Of a DNA stretch of 64,000 nucleotides, positions 26,469-34,876 are shown in pieces. The position numbers and the translations under genes were made by a program. The notes under the pieces are model-generated. The model did no database searches. It had not been told where the DNA came from and worked only from the letters and a program-made list of their open reading frames with translations. The DNA is from an uncultured Porphyromonadaceae bacterium. Lineage in GTDB: Bacteria; Bacteroidota; Bacteroidia; Bacteroidales; Muribaculaceae. Position 1 is the first letter of the stretch. Every line of letters starts with the position of its first letter. The stretch lies in NCBI GenBank assembly GCA_937892215.1, contig CALAVE010000061.1, positions 1 to 64,000 on the forward strand, given 5' to 3'.

Positions 26469-27770
26469 TCAGTTTCCCATCACCATGCCGGCGAGAGCGA
26501 CCACATCGCTCACGTCCACGCTGAGGTCGGCGTTCACGTTGGCACGTTCAGGCAGGAACTCGGCAGGAGTCTCGCCCATCACATGATTTGCCATCGCTAC
26601 CACGTCGCCCACATCAACCGCCCCATCGCCATTAACGTCGCCAGGGAGCCCCTGAGCGGTCCAGAGCGAGCGCACGATTTGCGACGGGAACCAGTAGTGC
26701 CCGGGCATTTTAACCGATTTCTTCAGTTCGCCTGTGGAGCCGTCGTAGATGTTGAACCAGTAGTTTGTGGAACTGTAGCCCTGGAAAGTGCAGGCCAGAA
26801 TGTCGCCGCTCTCGGGGTCGGTAGCCACCACGTGGCCGTACATCTGCTGCTTGCCGTCGAACTGAATGAATTTCTCGGTATATTGCTGAGAGTCAAAATT
26901 ATATTTGCTGAGATATTTCAGGCCCTCGCCGCTGCAGTAAACCACCGCATTCTCGCCCTTGACCGGAGCCGGTGCGCAGGGCTTGGGTGTGAACCAGGGA
27001 TAGAGCGAAGCGGCCGGCACATCATATGTTTCGCCCAGAGAGTCATCGTCGGTGATAGCCACAAACTGCTCGGTGTCGGAATCAGAAGGGGTGCCCCACG
27101 TGCAACTGTTCACCGCGGCATAGAGCCGCCCCTGCACCTCGAAGACCGTGGTGACGTTTTCGAGTGCTATGGTTGATATGAGTTGGTCCGACTCAGTGTC
27201 CACCACCATCACCCCGGCGGGTGTGGCGACATAGAGTTTGGAACCGCGGACCAGCATATCGCCCATTCCCGGGCTATACATCGAGTCCTCGCTGCCGGAG
27301 CCTTCGATTTTGCCAATCTGCTCCATCGTGTTGAGGTCATAGACGTAAAGGCCGATGTTAGTGCCAACGTAGAACTTACCGGCATCGGGGGCGACAGCCA
27401 CGCCGCGCGTGTCGGCCTCGCCGTCGATAAGTGCGTGGACAGCGATAGGTTGCAACGAGGAGGCGTCGAGCACCGTCAGCCGTCCGCCGGTGCTGCCGAA
27501 GTTCTGCTTGGAAGTGATGAATAGTTTGCCGTCGGCTAGAGCGGCAAATTGAGCAGTCATTCCCAGCGGCGAGCCCTCGTCGGCCTGCAAGATGTTAGCG
27601 TTGAGTTCGCCGGTTGCCGCCGAATAGAAATTCAGCAGGCCCGGTTCCACACCGTACTGACCCTCGGCGATGATGAAATAGCCATTGACATACTGAGCGT
27701 CGGCGACAAATGCCGTCATCAGCAGAGAAGCGGCCAGAGCGGCCATAAGTTTCAGACTTGATAATCTCAT
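26469..27770 (-). CDS. Secreted beta-propeller with C-terminal dockerin-like repeats
   Basis: 433 residues from the ATG at 27768-27770; a longer frame starting at 27806 adds a non-signal stretch. Signal peptide to AFVADAQ. YncE/DUF5074-like propeller blades follow (FITSKQNFGSTGGRLTVLDA, KFYVGTNIGLYVYDLNTMEQ, LYVATPAGVMVVDTES). The last ~60 residues hold two EF-hand-like dockerin repeats, GDVNGDGAVDVGDVVAMANH and ANVNADLSVDVSDVVALAGM. The propeller type resembles BtuG-like B12-binding proteins; together with the neighbouring B12-controlled gene this suggests, but does not show, a cobamide or ligand-binding role. TAAATTTG box at 27837-27844. Confidence 0.82.
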   Translation of the reverse strand: MRLSSLKLMAALAASLLMTAFVADAQYVNGYFIIAEGQYGVEPGLLNFYSAATGELNANILQADEGSPLGMTAQFAALADGKLFITSKQNFGSTGGRLTVLDASSLQPIAVHALIDGEADTRGVAVAPDAGKFYVGTNIGLYVYDLNTMEQIGKIEGSGSEDSMYSPGMGDMLVRGSKLYVATPAGVMVVDTESDQLISTIALENVTTVFEVQGRLYAAVNSCTWGTPSDSDTEQFVAITDDDSLGETYDVPAASLYPWFTPKPCAPAPVKGENAVVYCSGEGLKYLSKYNFDSQQYTEKFIQFDGKQQMYGHVVATDPESGDILACTFQGYSSTNYWFNIYDGSTGELKKSVKMPGHYWFPSQIVRSLWTAQGLPGDVNGDGAVDVGDVVAMANHVMGETPAEFLPERANVNADLSVDVSDVVALAGMVMGN

Positions 27771-27953
27771 ATTTTCAAAAAAATTATGCGTCAAAAAAAA
27801 GTCCACGAATTTGCGGGTAAATCACGTTACTAACCGCAAATTTAGTGATTTTTCCGCACATCACAGCGCACTTCATCACCATTTATTGATGAAGCGGTGA
27901 AATAGAGGCGAAGGCGCGCCGGAAGCCGCAGACATGCGATGCAGAAAACGGCA

Positions 27954-27984
27954 TTGACAAGGGCGGCCGAAAGCAGTAATTTTG
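27954..27984 (+). promoter_or_regulatory. Promoter of the terminase-like gene
   Basis: TTG (27954-27956), 20 nt, TAATTTTG (27977-27984). Predicted start near 27991, giving a leader of under 30 nt. Confidence 0.72.
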
Positions 27985-28005
27985 TACCGAGAAAACGAGC
28001 AAATC

Positions 28006-28011
28006 AGGAGG
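28006..28011 (+). promoter_or_regulatory. Perfect Shine-Dalgarno site
   Basis: AGGAGG, 7 nt before the ATG at 28019. Other genes in this window generally lack such a site, as expected for Bacteroidetes, so this one is unusual and fixes the start. Confidence 0.75.
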
Positions 28012-28018
28012 ACGAATC

Positions 28019-29902
28019 ATGGAAACGAAGGTGGAAATACTTAGCAACGAGATACTTGAGGAAAACGCAAGGCGAAACGCGGCCATTGCGGCAGAAGAAT
28101 GTGGCTACGACCCTATTAAGGGTACCGGCTCGTGCGGTGCCCGACGCGAGAGGAGCGTTCGCGGAGAGCGATTCAGCGTTCCGGTGGCGATGATTGAGAG
28201 CGAGCCGCGGACAGTGTTCCAGTCGAAGCGCGCATTCACCCTGGCCCGGATTCGCTACGACTTTGAATACTGGTGCGTCCGCTGCGTGAAAATCCGCGAC
28301 AAGGTGAGCGGCAAGGAGATACCGTTTGTGCTGAACCATGCCCAGCGCCGGCTGTTGGCAGTGCTGGAGGCGCAGCGCAGCGCACACAGGCCGGTACGTG
28401 TGATACTGCTCAAGGCCCGTCAGTGGGGCGGCTCGACGCTGGTGCAGATGTATATGGCATGGATACAGATAGTGCTTCACAAGAACTGGAATAGTCTGAT
28501 ATGCGGCCACTTGCGCGACACAGCCGCAGCAATCCGCAGCATCTACAGTCGCCTGCTGGCCAACTATCCCCCAGAACTGGCGTCAGAAGTGGGCAAGATG
28601 CAGTTTAGGAGTTTTGAGGGCAGCCGTAACGCCAGTGTGATAAGCGGGCGCGGTTGCGTGGTGATGATGGGTTCGGCTCAGACCCAGGAATCGGTACGCG
28701 GCTACGACCTGAGCATGGCGCACCTGACCGAGGTAGCCTTCTGGCCGGAGACCGACCGCCACAGCCCCGAAGACGTGGTGCGGAGCGTGAGCGGCACTGT
28801 GGAGATGAAGCCCGACACGGTGATAGTGTATGAGTCCACGGCCAACGGCATGGGCAATTTCTTCCACAGCGAGTGGCTGCGTTCCAAGGCAGGGATGAGC
28901 GACAAGACGGCGGTGTTTGTGCCGTGGTACGAGATAGAACTCTACCGGCGTCCGGTGGCCGATGCGGCTCAGTTGTGGCAAGAGATGGACGAGTATGAGC
29001 GGGACCTGTGGCATAAGGACGGCTGCACACTGGAGATGATAAACTGGTATCACCACAAGCGTCGCGAATATCAGAGCCACGCCCAGATGAAGGCCGAGTT
29101 TCCGAGCAACGACATAGAGGCGTTCAGCAACACGGGGCGCAACGTGTTTGACATGAACGGCCTGGTGACGTTCAGCCGGAGTTGCCGCGAGCCGCTGGAG
29201 CGCGGAGACGTGGTGGGTGACTACAAGAGTGTGGACAACGTGCGCTGGGAGCCGAGCGAAAGCGGAGAGATGGCGATGTGGCGCCGGCCGGAGCCAAGCG
29301 TGGTGAAGAGCCGGTGGGTGGTGACGGTGGACGTGGGCGGCCGAAGCGACAAGGCCGATTATTCGGTGATAAGCGTGATGGACCGCGGCGAGAACTGGGA
29401 CGACAAACCCGAGGTGGTGGCGCAGTGGCGCGGGCACTGCGACCATGACCTGCTGGCGTGGAAGTCGGCACAGGTGGCGAAATACTACGGCAACGCCCTG
29501 CTGGTGGTGGAGAGCAACACGCTGGAGTGCGAATATACTGAGGGCGACAGTAGCGCGTTTGTGCTGGAGGTGATTTCGCGGCACTACGGCAATGTGTACC
29601 GCCGTCAACAGACCAACCGGGCAGGATTTCAGACCAACCGCGAAACCAAGCAGGGTGCGGTGAGCGGGCTGATAGAGTGCGTGCGTGACGGGCTGTACGT
29701 GGAGCGTGACATGGAGGCAGTGAACGAGATGAGTTGGTACGAGGTGAAGCAGAACGGGGGCTACGGTGCTATGCGTGGCCGTCATGACGACATACTGATG
29801 ACGCGCGCTATAGGTATGGCGGTGGTGCGTGAACTGAACGAGCGGCGGTTACGCAGTCACCTTCATCCGCTTCGTGCGGAAGACTTTATCGCCAGATGGT
29901 GA
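28019..29902 (+). CDS. Orphan phage-type terminase large subunit (TerL-like)
   Basis: 627 residues. ATPase part: Walker A variant LLKARQWGGSTLVQM, coupling and Walker B region MAHLTEVAFWPETD, and STANGMGNFFHSEW. Nuclease part (RNase H fold): WVVTVDVGGRSDKADYSV with the first aspartate, LLVVESNTLECE, and RGRHDDILMTRAIG with the last acidic pair. All key residues of a packaging terminase seem present. There are no small terminase, portal, protease, capsid or tail genes on either side; the neighbours are a propeller gene and 680 nt of gene-free sequence. It is either a phage remnant or a domesticated protein. Confidence 0.85.
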   Translation: METKVEILSNEILEENARRNAAIAAEECGYDPIKGTGSCGARRERSVRGERFSVPVAMIESEPRTVFQSKRAFTLARIRYDFEYWCVRCVKIRDKVSGKEIPFVLNHAQRRLLAVLEAQRSAHRPVRVILLKARQWGGSTLVQMYMAWIQIVLHKNWNSLICGHLRDTAAAIRSIYSRLLANYPPELASEVGKMQFRSFEGSRNASVISGRGCVVMMGSAQTQESVRGYDLSMAHLTEVAFWPETDRHSPEDVVRSVSGTVEMKPDTVIVYESTANGMGNFFHSEWLRSKAGMSDKTAVFVPWYEIELYRRPVADAAQLWQEMDEYERDLWHKDGCTLEMINWYHHKRREYQSHAQMKAEFPSNDIEAFSNTGRNVFDMNGLVTFSRSCREPLERGDVVGDYKSVDNVRWEPSESGEMAMWRRPEPSVVKSRWVVTVDVGGRSDKADYSVISVMDRGENWDDKPEVVAQWRGHCDHDLLAWKSAQVAKYYGNALLVVESNTLECEYTEGDSSAFVLEVISRHYGNVYRRQQTNRAGFQTNRETKQGAVSGLIECVRDGLYVERDMEAVNEMSWYEVKQNGGYGAMRGRHDDILMTRAIGMAVVRELNERRLRSHLHPLRAEDFIARW

Positions 29903-30584
29903 GCGGGCCGCGAATGGATTTTGTGGGGAGGTTTTTAACGCGGATTTATGGGGATAGGGCCTATAAAGCCTACATAGCAGGGAATAAGCCGGTGGGTGGA
30001 GGGCGATGCCGGGTGTGATGGGGCTTATAGGGGCTTATAGCGGGTATGCGGAGGTGTGGAACGGTGAATGGTGGTGAACCTCTACGAGGTTCGTCCCCGT
30101 GCCGGCTCGTTACCCCACCATTCATTCGCTTCGCTCATATCATGGTGGGGATTGCACAGTGGAAATCGCCTCCGGCGATGGGAAATGGGAGGATAGGTTT
30201 CGGGGATGGTGGAGTTTTTAAACACAAATGCGGTGAGTCTCAATCGCCGAATGGCGACCGCGCCCCGGCTTTCAGCCGACGAGACGCTTTGAGCTCACTC
30301 GCGAGCTCGCCTTCGGCTCGGTTGCACGTAAATGACACACAAATTAGAGGATGGAGGGGGTGAGGTTTTGAACACAAATTGGCGCAAATGACACACAAAT
30401 TAATGATAGTGCATTGGTGGAGGGATATGAACACAAATTAGAGATGGTGGGCTGGAGGGGGATTTTTAACACAGTTACACGCAAATATCACGCAAATATC
30501 AGGGGGAGGAAATAGATGGATAAGTCCTATACGGCTTATGGGGCTTATAGGACTTATGGGACTTATGGGGAGAATGGTGTGGGA
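29903..30584. repeat. Gene-free stretch with short palindromes and decayed direct repeats
   Basis: No credible gene in 680 nt. Small hairpins follow one another: AACCTC-tac-GAGGTT (near 30077), CCCCACCAT...ATGGTGGGG (30113-30151), TCGCC-gaat-GGCGA (near 30243), GGCT-ttc-AGCC, GAGCTC...GAGCTC. Between them the words ACACAAAT(TA) and CTTATGGGG/CTTATAGG recur several times (30219-30580). The last part holds runs of the form TTATGGGGCTTATAGGACTT. It looks like accumulated degenerate repeat debris. Confidence 0.6.
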
Positions 30585-32114
30585 TTATTTGCGTTTTCGC
30601 TTGAGTATGAATATGGCCGCGATGGCGATGAGAATCGCCACGGCAACGGGTACGAGCCAGGGGCGCTCGCTGACGAATGTGAGTGCGGGCACGGCGGCTT
30701 GAGTCGGCTTAACGCCGGGCGTGATGGAGAGCATGGAGTCGGTGGGAGCATCATCGGTGCCGGCCGGATGAAGTACAGGTTCGGGGGTGGCATACTTGAC
30801 GGTGAAGATGTTAACCGAGTTACCGCCGCCAGATGGCTTCGCCTGGCTGGTTACGATAACCTTGGTGCCGTCATCGGAAATGGCAAGTCCCACAGGATAG
30901 GAGTCGCACCGGATTTGCGCAATCTGCGTCATGTCGCTCGTGCGGACCACGCAGAGCAGGCTGGCCGTGTTGCATGCCACGAAGGCGTACTTTCCGCTGG
31001 GCGAGAGTTCCAGAGTGCGCGCACCGCCACCCACTCGGCACGTTTTCCACCCACGGACCTGCGCGGAGCGCGACGAAGCCAAGCGGGCGATGGCTGTGCG
31101 CACCGAGTCGAGGCAGCAACGCTGCACCACCCCCGATGAGTTGCTGCTAAGATATAGGTATGGCTGACGGATGACGATGTGTCGAGGACTCTGTGAACCG
31201 GTGATGTTGCCGATGCACTTGCGCGCCGCCATGTCGATAACCTGAATTCCGCCGCCGGCCATTGAGCCCACCAGCAGATATCGGTCGCCGGGCATAAAGA
31301 CCGTGCCACGCAGTAGCAGGCCACTATTGGCGTCGCGATTCACCGCGTGAGTGAGGCTAAAATTGAGCGATAGTTCGTTAGGTGTGGGAACATTGGCGAT
31401 GTAGCGCCAGTCCTTCGGTTCAGAGCCGGAAATGTCGATAAGGCCCACAGTATTGTTACCCCAGTGAGTGACGGCCATAGTCTTGCCATCGTGAGAGCAG
31501 GCAATCATCTTAGGCAGAGGTCCGGTGACGATGAGACGCACGATAGAGTCGTAACGAGAGTCGATAACGGCAATAGCCGATGGTTCCTGTGCGTTGATGT
31601 CGAAAGTGCGTCGATAGTAAGGCACCCAGAGGTATCGCCCGCCATGCGAGAACTCACTTTCCACCGGTTTCCCGCTGAAACTGCGCGTGTCGCGGTTGCG
31701 ATAGTGTCGGAAACGGAACATCGAACTGTCCGGGGCCCAGAGCCCATAGTGCTCACGGCCGAACTTGTGCGGAATAATCTTCAGGCGCTTGTTAGAATTC
31801 ATGTCGTAAACCACAGTCTGGCAACCCTCGAGCGAGTTGACATAGAACTTGGAGCCATCGGGGTGGATGTTGGCACTCTTAGGCGAAAGAATGGCCGAGT
31901 CGCGATACTGGATAAGCGAGCGCGACATGGAGTAGTTCTGTTTCTTGTCGGTGAGCGTGATGGAGAGCGAGCCGTCGGAAGCGGTGGTGGAAAGCCCGAC
32001 AGGAGCCACCACGGGAGCCGGTCCGGCCGAAGCAGCCATCAAAGATTGCGGCATGGCAAAAGCGAGAGCCACAACGAACGCAACAGCACGCGATAATACA
32101 AAGTTCATCTTCAT
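30585..32114 (-). CDS. Membrane-anchored YncE-like beta-propeller protein
   Basis: 509 residues from the ATG at 32112-32114, which gives a good signal peptide (VAFVVALAFAMPQSLMA); the longer open frame to 32360 runs into the next gene. Propeller blades: ANIHPDGSKFYVNSLEGCQT, KMIACSHDGKTMAVTHWGNN, GDRYLLVGSMAGGGIQVIDM, LELSPSGKYAFVACNTASLL, AISDDGTKVIVTSQAKPSGG. A C-terminal transmembrane helix (LVPVAVAILIAIAAIFIL) plus KRKRK anchors it, so the propeller faces the periplasm. Blade sequences resemble lactonase/YncE propellers. Function unknown. The acyltransferase gene ends 95 nt upstream. Confidence 0.82.
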   Translation of the reverse strand: MKMNFVLSRAVAFVVALAFAMPQSLMAASAGPAPVVAPVGLSTTASDGSLSITLTDKKQNYSMSRSLIQYRDSAILSPKSANIHPDGSKFYVNSLEGCQTVVYDMNSNKRLKIIPHKFGREHYGLWAPDSSMFRFRHYRNRDTRSFSGKPVESEFSHGGRYLWVPYYRRTFDINAQEPSAIAVIDSRYDSIVRLIVTGPLPKMIACSHDGKTMAVTHWGNNTVGLIDISGSEPKDWRYIANVPTPNELSLNFSLTHAVNRDANSGLLLRGTVFMPGDRYLLVGSMAGGGIQVIDMAARKCIGNITGSQSPRHIVIRQPYLYLSSNSSGVVQRCCLDSVRTAIARLASSRSAQVRGWKTCRVGGGARTLELSPSGKYAFVACNTASLLCVVRTSDMTQIAQIRCDSYPVGLAISDDGTKVIVTSQAKPSGGGNSVNIFTVKYATPEPVLHPAGTDDAPTDSMLSITPGVKPTQAAVPALTFVSERPWLVPVAVAILIAIAAIFILKRKRK

Positions 32115-32209
32115 ATCACAGTTATTTGGGGATACGGGCCCTAAGGTAGTAAAAAGCGTCAAAACCGCCAAGTTTCGCCGAGAAATATTGGCGAAAATCG
32201 CGGAGAAAG

Positions 32210-33232
32210 TCAGGAGTAGGACGTGCCGAAGAGGATTCGCGACAAGAGTTTGCGGCGTGAGATGAGACGGACAACGAAATAGCAAATAATGACAGTCAGA
32301 GCCCCCATCAGCGGTGTGAGCACATAGTCGGCGAGCCAGAGCGGAAGCGAGGCAGCCCACCGCATAGACAGAGCCATAGCGTAATGATAGCCCACATACT
32401 GAAGCAAGACAGTCTGCACCAGATAGATACCCAGCGTGTATCGGCCCACGCGCGCCACAGCGGTCACAAGAGGGCTACTGCCCCCTACCCTGTCGCATGC
32501 CAGATGCGCCAGCGAGATTACCGCCAGAGAGCCCGAGACCCCGACCACCACCTGCGCCATCAGCGCAAAGGGGAAATTCATCATCATCCAGTGGCTGAAG
32601 TGATACTGCCCGTGGACGAAGCCCGTGAGAGCGCAAATCAGGTACACCCCCACCGATGCCTGGGCCATCCAAGCCATGCGAGGCCTAACGTAGCGGTAGT
32701 GAATCCTCAGGAAATATCCCACCCAGAAGAGGATTATAAGATAGTTGACCTGCCAAGCCGAGCCCCCCGGCACAGCCAGCAGCACCGCCACCGAGAGCAA
32801 AGCCGCGAGCCATTGCGGGACAGGCAGCCTCAACGCCACCCATGCCACGCAGAGGATAACCGCCAGAGCGCGCAGGAACCACAGGCAACTCAAGGCCACC
32901 TCGGCCACAGAAGCCACGGAGAACGAGCCCCAAAGCAGATTCAGAAGCGCGAAGCAGACCGAGCAGGTCACAACCGGCACCGCCAGCGGGAGCAACTTGC
33001 GTAGCACCAGGGAGCGCAGATTCATCCTCATAGCCGAATGCGAGAAAAAGCCGCAGACCAACATGAAAAGCGGCATTGCCACCGAGACCGCCGCCAGGTT
33101 CACCACGCTCAGGTTACGAATAGTAATATAATAGCAGTGGCATGTGCACACAAGCCCCATGCCCACGCATTTCGCCACATCAAAAGCCTCAATTCTGCGA
33201 GACTTATCGCCGATGTGATTGCCCACGGTCAT
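32210..33232 (-). CDS. Acyltransferase family 3 membrane protein
   Basis: 340 residues with about ten hydrophobic segments. The N-terminus RRIEAFDVAKCVGMGLVCTC and CHCYY replaces the usual DxxK/H catalytic patch of acyltransferase_3 proteins (H in TCHCYY). LFMLVCGFFSHSA is the family's SGF-like loop. Further helices: LSCLWFLRALAVILC, YLIILFWVGYFLRIHY, YTLGIYLVQTVLLQYVGYHY. Such enzymes O-acylate surface sugars or lipids; the acceptor is unknown. It ends close to the propeller gene and follows the LRR gene's end with 25 nt. Confidence 0.85.
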   Translation of the reverse strand: MTVGNHIGDKSRRIEAFDVAKCVGMGLVCTCHCYYITIRNLSVVNLAAVSVAMPLFMLVCGFFSHSAMRMNLRSLVLRKLLPLAVPVVTCSVCFALLNLLWGSFSVASVAEVALSCLWFLRALAVILCVAWVALRLPVPQWLAALLSVAVLLAVPGGSAWQVNYLIILFWVGYFLRIHYRYVRPRMAWMAQASVGVYLICALTGFVHGQYHFSHWMMMNFPFALMAQVVVGVSGSLAVISLAHLACDRVGGSSPLVTAVARVGRYTLGIYLVQTVLLQYVGYHYAMALSMRWAASLPLWLADYVLTPLMGALTVIICYFVVRLISRRKLLSRILFGTSYS

Positions 33233-33257
33233 TTTTCAGGGGGGAACTTAACGGAAT

Positions 33258-34664
33258 TTAAGTTCCCATAACAATGTTGGCGAGATACACAACGTCGCTG
33301 ACATCAACCTCACCATCGCCGTTAACGTCGGCCGACTCAGCGTCGAATATCGGCGGGATATCGCCCATGACGAAGTTGGCCAGCGCCACCACGTCGGCGA
33401 CGTCCACCTCGCCGTCGTTGTTAAGGTCGAGAGTAACAAGTTTGTAAGGCAAGATAGAGCCGAAGTCCATCCACTGGGCGGCGGCCGAGAAATTGTCCAC
33501 CACCGAGCCATGAACCCTGAGCGTGGCAGCCGACTGATTCACGCCGTCCCAGACGTTTTCGCCCAGTTGGGGCACGGCGCGCGGATAGGCATAGAGATTT
33601 TTCAGCGAGGTCATTCCGGCGAACGCCCGCTCGCCTATCTGCTCCACCGACGAGGACACCACGAAGCGCTCAGTCTGGTCCCAGTTATAGAAAGCATAGT
33701 CGCCCACCTCCTTGTGTCCCTTCATGAGGATGGAGTCACCGACCACGGCATTGTCACCGGCAAGCAGGAAATTCCCCACGCGGCTAATGGTACGCGGCAG
33801 CGCCACCTCGGTGAGAGGGGTGATATAGAAGAAGGCACCGTCTCCTATCGAAGTCACCGTATTGGGGATCTCCACTGAAGAGAGATTAGTATTCGCGAAA
33901 GCCCACGCGCCTATACTTTTAAGTTTGGCGAACTGCCCGAAATTGAACTCAGTCATACTTGAATTTCTGAAGGCCTCGTCACCGATAGAGGAAAGCGCGC
34001 AGCCCGAATCGACGTTGATTGAGGTTGCCACAGTTCCCTTAAACGCGCCTGAGCCAATCACCGACAACCCCGCGCCCAGCGTGATATTTGCCAGATTCCA
34101 GTTGCCCGCAAAGGCATCTTCGCCCAAAGTGGCGCAGTAAACCTTAGCATGCGTCATGCGCCGACAGTTGGCAAACGCACGTTTACCCATCTGAGTCACC
34201 GAAGCGGGGATTGAAGCCAAAGTAACGCCGGAGTTGTTGAACGCGTCGTTACCGATGCGCTGAAGCGCCGAAGGCAAGTTCACGGTAGCCATATCTCTAC
34301 ATCCTGCCAAAGCGGCATCGCCAATACAGACAAGGCTCGACGGCAGCGTAACTCGAGTGTAAGCCTTGCCGAAGAACACGCGCGCCGGCAGTTCATTAGC
34401 CGCATACTCTGTGTCGTCGCCCAGCGACTGCACGGTGCCACTATAAGCCACGATGTGAGCCGACGAGAGGTTGAGCGTGGACAGACTTGAGAGTTCATCG
34501 GCGATGAAAGCCAAGTCGCGAGCGTCGATGCTTCCCGAGACAACAAGTTCAGTCACCGCCTTATCGGAAACCAGCGACGAAAGCGCGCCGGGCGTGGAAG
34601 TCACCGAAACGGCACTTGCGAGCAGCGAGGCAAGCATTGATATAGTTAACAAAAAATATCTCAT
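33258..34664 (-). CDS. LRR_5 (BspA-like) secreted protein with dockerin-like C-terminus
   Basis: 468 residues starting at the ATG 34662-34664 (signal peptide MRYFLLTISMLASLLASAVS); a longer frame is not supported because the promoter lies inside it. LRR_5 repeats fill ~45-400, for example IGDAALAGCRDMATVNLP, RIGNDAFNNSGVTLASI and IGAWAFANTNLSSVEIP. The end carries two dockerin-type EF-hand repeats, DLNNDGEVDVADVVALANFV and ADVNGDGEVDVSDVVYLANI, the most canonical pair of the three in this window. Probably surface-exposed and involved in binding. Own promoter at 34701-34731. Confidence 0.88.
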   Translation of the reverse strand: MRYFLLTISMLASLLASAVSVTSTPGALSSLVSDKAVTELVVSGSIDARDLAFIADELSSLSTLNLSSAHIVAYSGTVQSLGDDTEYAANELPARVFFGKAYTRVTLPSSLVCIGDAALAGCRDMATVNLPSALQRIGNDAFNNSGVTLASIPASVTQMGKRAFANCRRMTHAKVYCATLGEDAFAGNWNLANITLGAGLSVIGSGAFKGTVATSINVDSGCALSSIGDEAFRNSSMTEFNFGQFAKLKSIGAWAFANTNLSSVEIPNTVTSIGDGAFFYITPLTEVALPRTISRVGNFLLAGDNAVVGDSILMKGHKEVGDYAFYNWDQTERFVVSSSVEQIGERAFAGMTSLKNLYAYPRAVPQLGENVWDGVNQSAATLRVHGSVVDNFSAAAQWMDFGSILPYKLVTLDLNNDGEVDVADVVALANFVMGDIPPIFDAESADVNGDGEVDVSDVVYLANIVMGT

Positions 34665-34700
34665 AACTAACTGTTTGTACGGATTTTGCCAATTAATGTG

Positions 34701-34731
34701 CAAATTTACAAAAAATGTGCAATAATCACAA
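34701..34731 (-). promoter_or_regulatory. Promoter of the LRR-dockerin gene
   Basis: TTG (34729-34731), 20 nt, TAAATTTG (34701-34708) on the minus strand, about 37 nt before the ATG. Confidence 0.72.
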
Positions 34732-34774
34732 GCGAACACCACATTAGCGGGAAAATTTAGCAAAAATAAACAGA

Positions 34775-34822
34775 AGCGGAGCGAGGGTGCCTGTAGGTCA
34801 GGCGAGCCCCACTCGCTCCGCT
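34775..34822 (-). terminator. Hairpin after the amylase gene
   Basis: AGCGGAGCGAG (34775-34785) pairs with CTCGCTCCGCT (34812-34822), with further pairing inside (GCCTG/CAGGC). T-rich sequence follows on the minus strand. It ends the alpha-amylase transcript. Confidence 0.75.
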
Positions 34823-34826
34823 ATAT

Positions 34827-34876
34827 TTTGGCAATCAGGCCCTTACTTACACAATTTGGCAGTCAGGCGCTTACTT
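34827..34876. repeat. Tandem duplication across the amylase stop codon
   Basis: A 22-nt unit at 34827-34848 recurs at 34855-34876 with two mismatches, period 28. The right-hand copy contains the stop codon of the amylase, the left-hand copy lies in the 3' UTR. Confidence 0.7.

Noticed and set aside
28583..29785. 400-codon open frame on the minus strand opposite the terminase-like gene
   Set aside because: Composition is His/Leu/Val-rich with no motif, and it lies wholly antisense to a gene with intact family motifs; an effect of GC-rich codon use.
30046..30363. Possible 105-residue gene in the palindrome-rich gap
   Set aside because: It is Arg/Ser/Pro-rich and made of the short palindromes themselves; no promoter or start context.
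29903..30584. CRISPR array considered because of recurring short words
   Set aside because: Repeats are short, unevenly spaced and degenerate; no constant repeat-spacer unit and no cas genes.
31463..32096. 210-codon plus-strand frame opposite the membrane-anchored propeller
   Set aside because: Antisense to a gene with signal peptide, blade repeats and membrane anchor; no family features.
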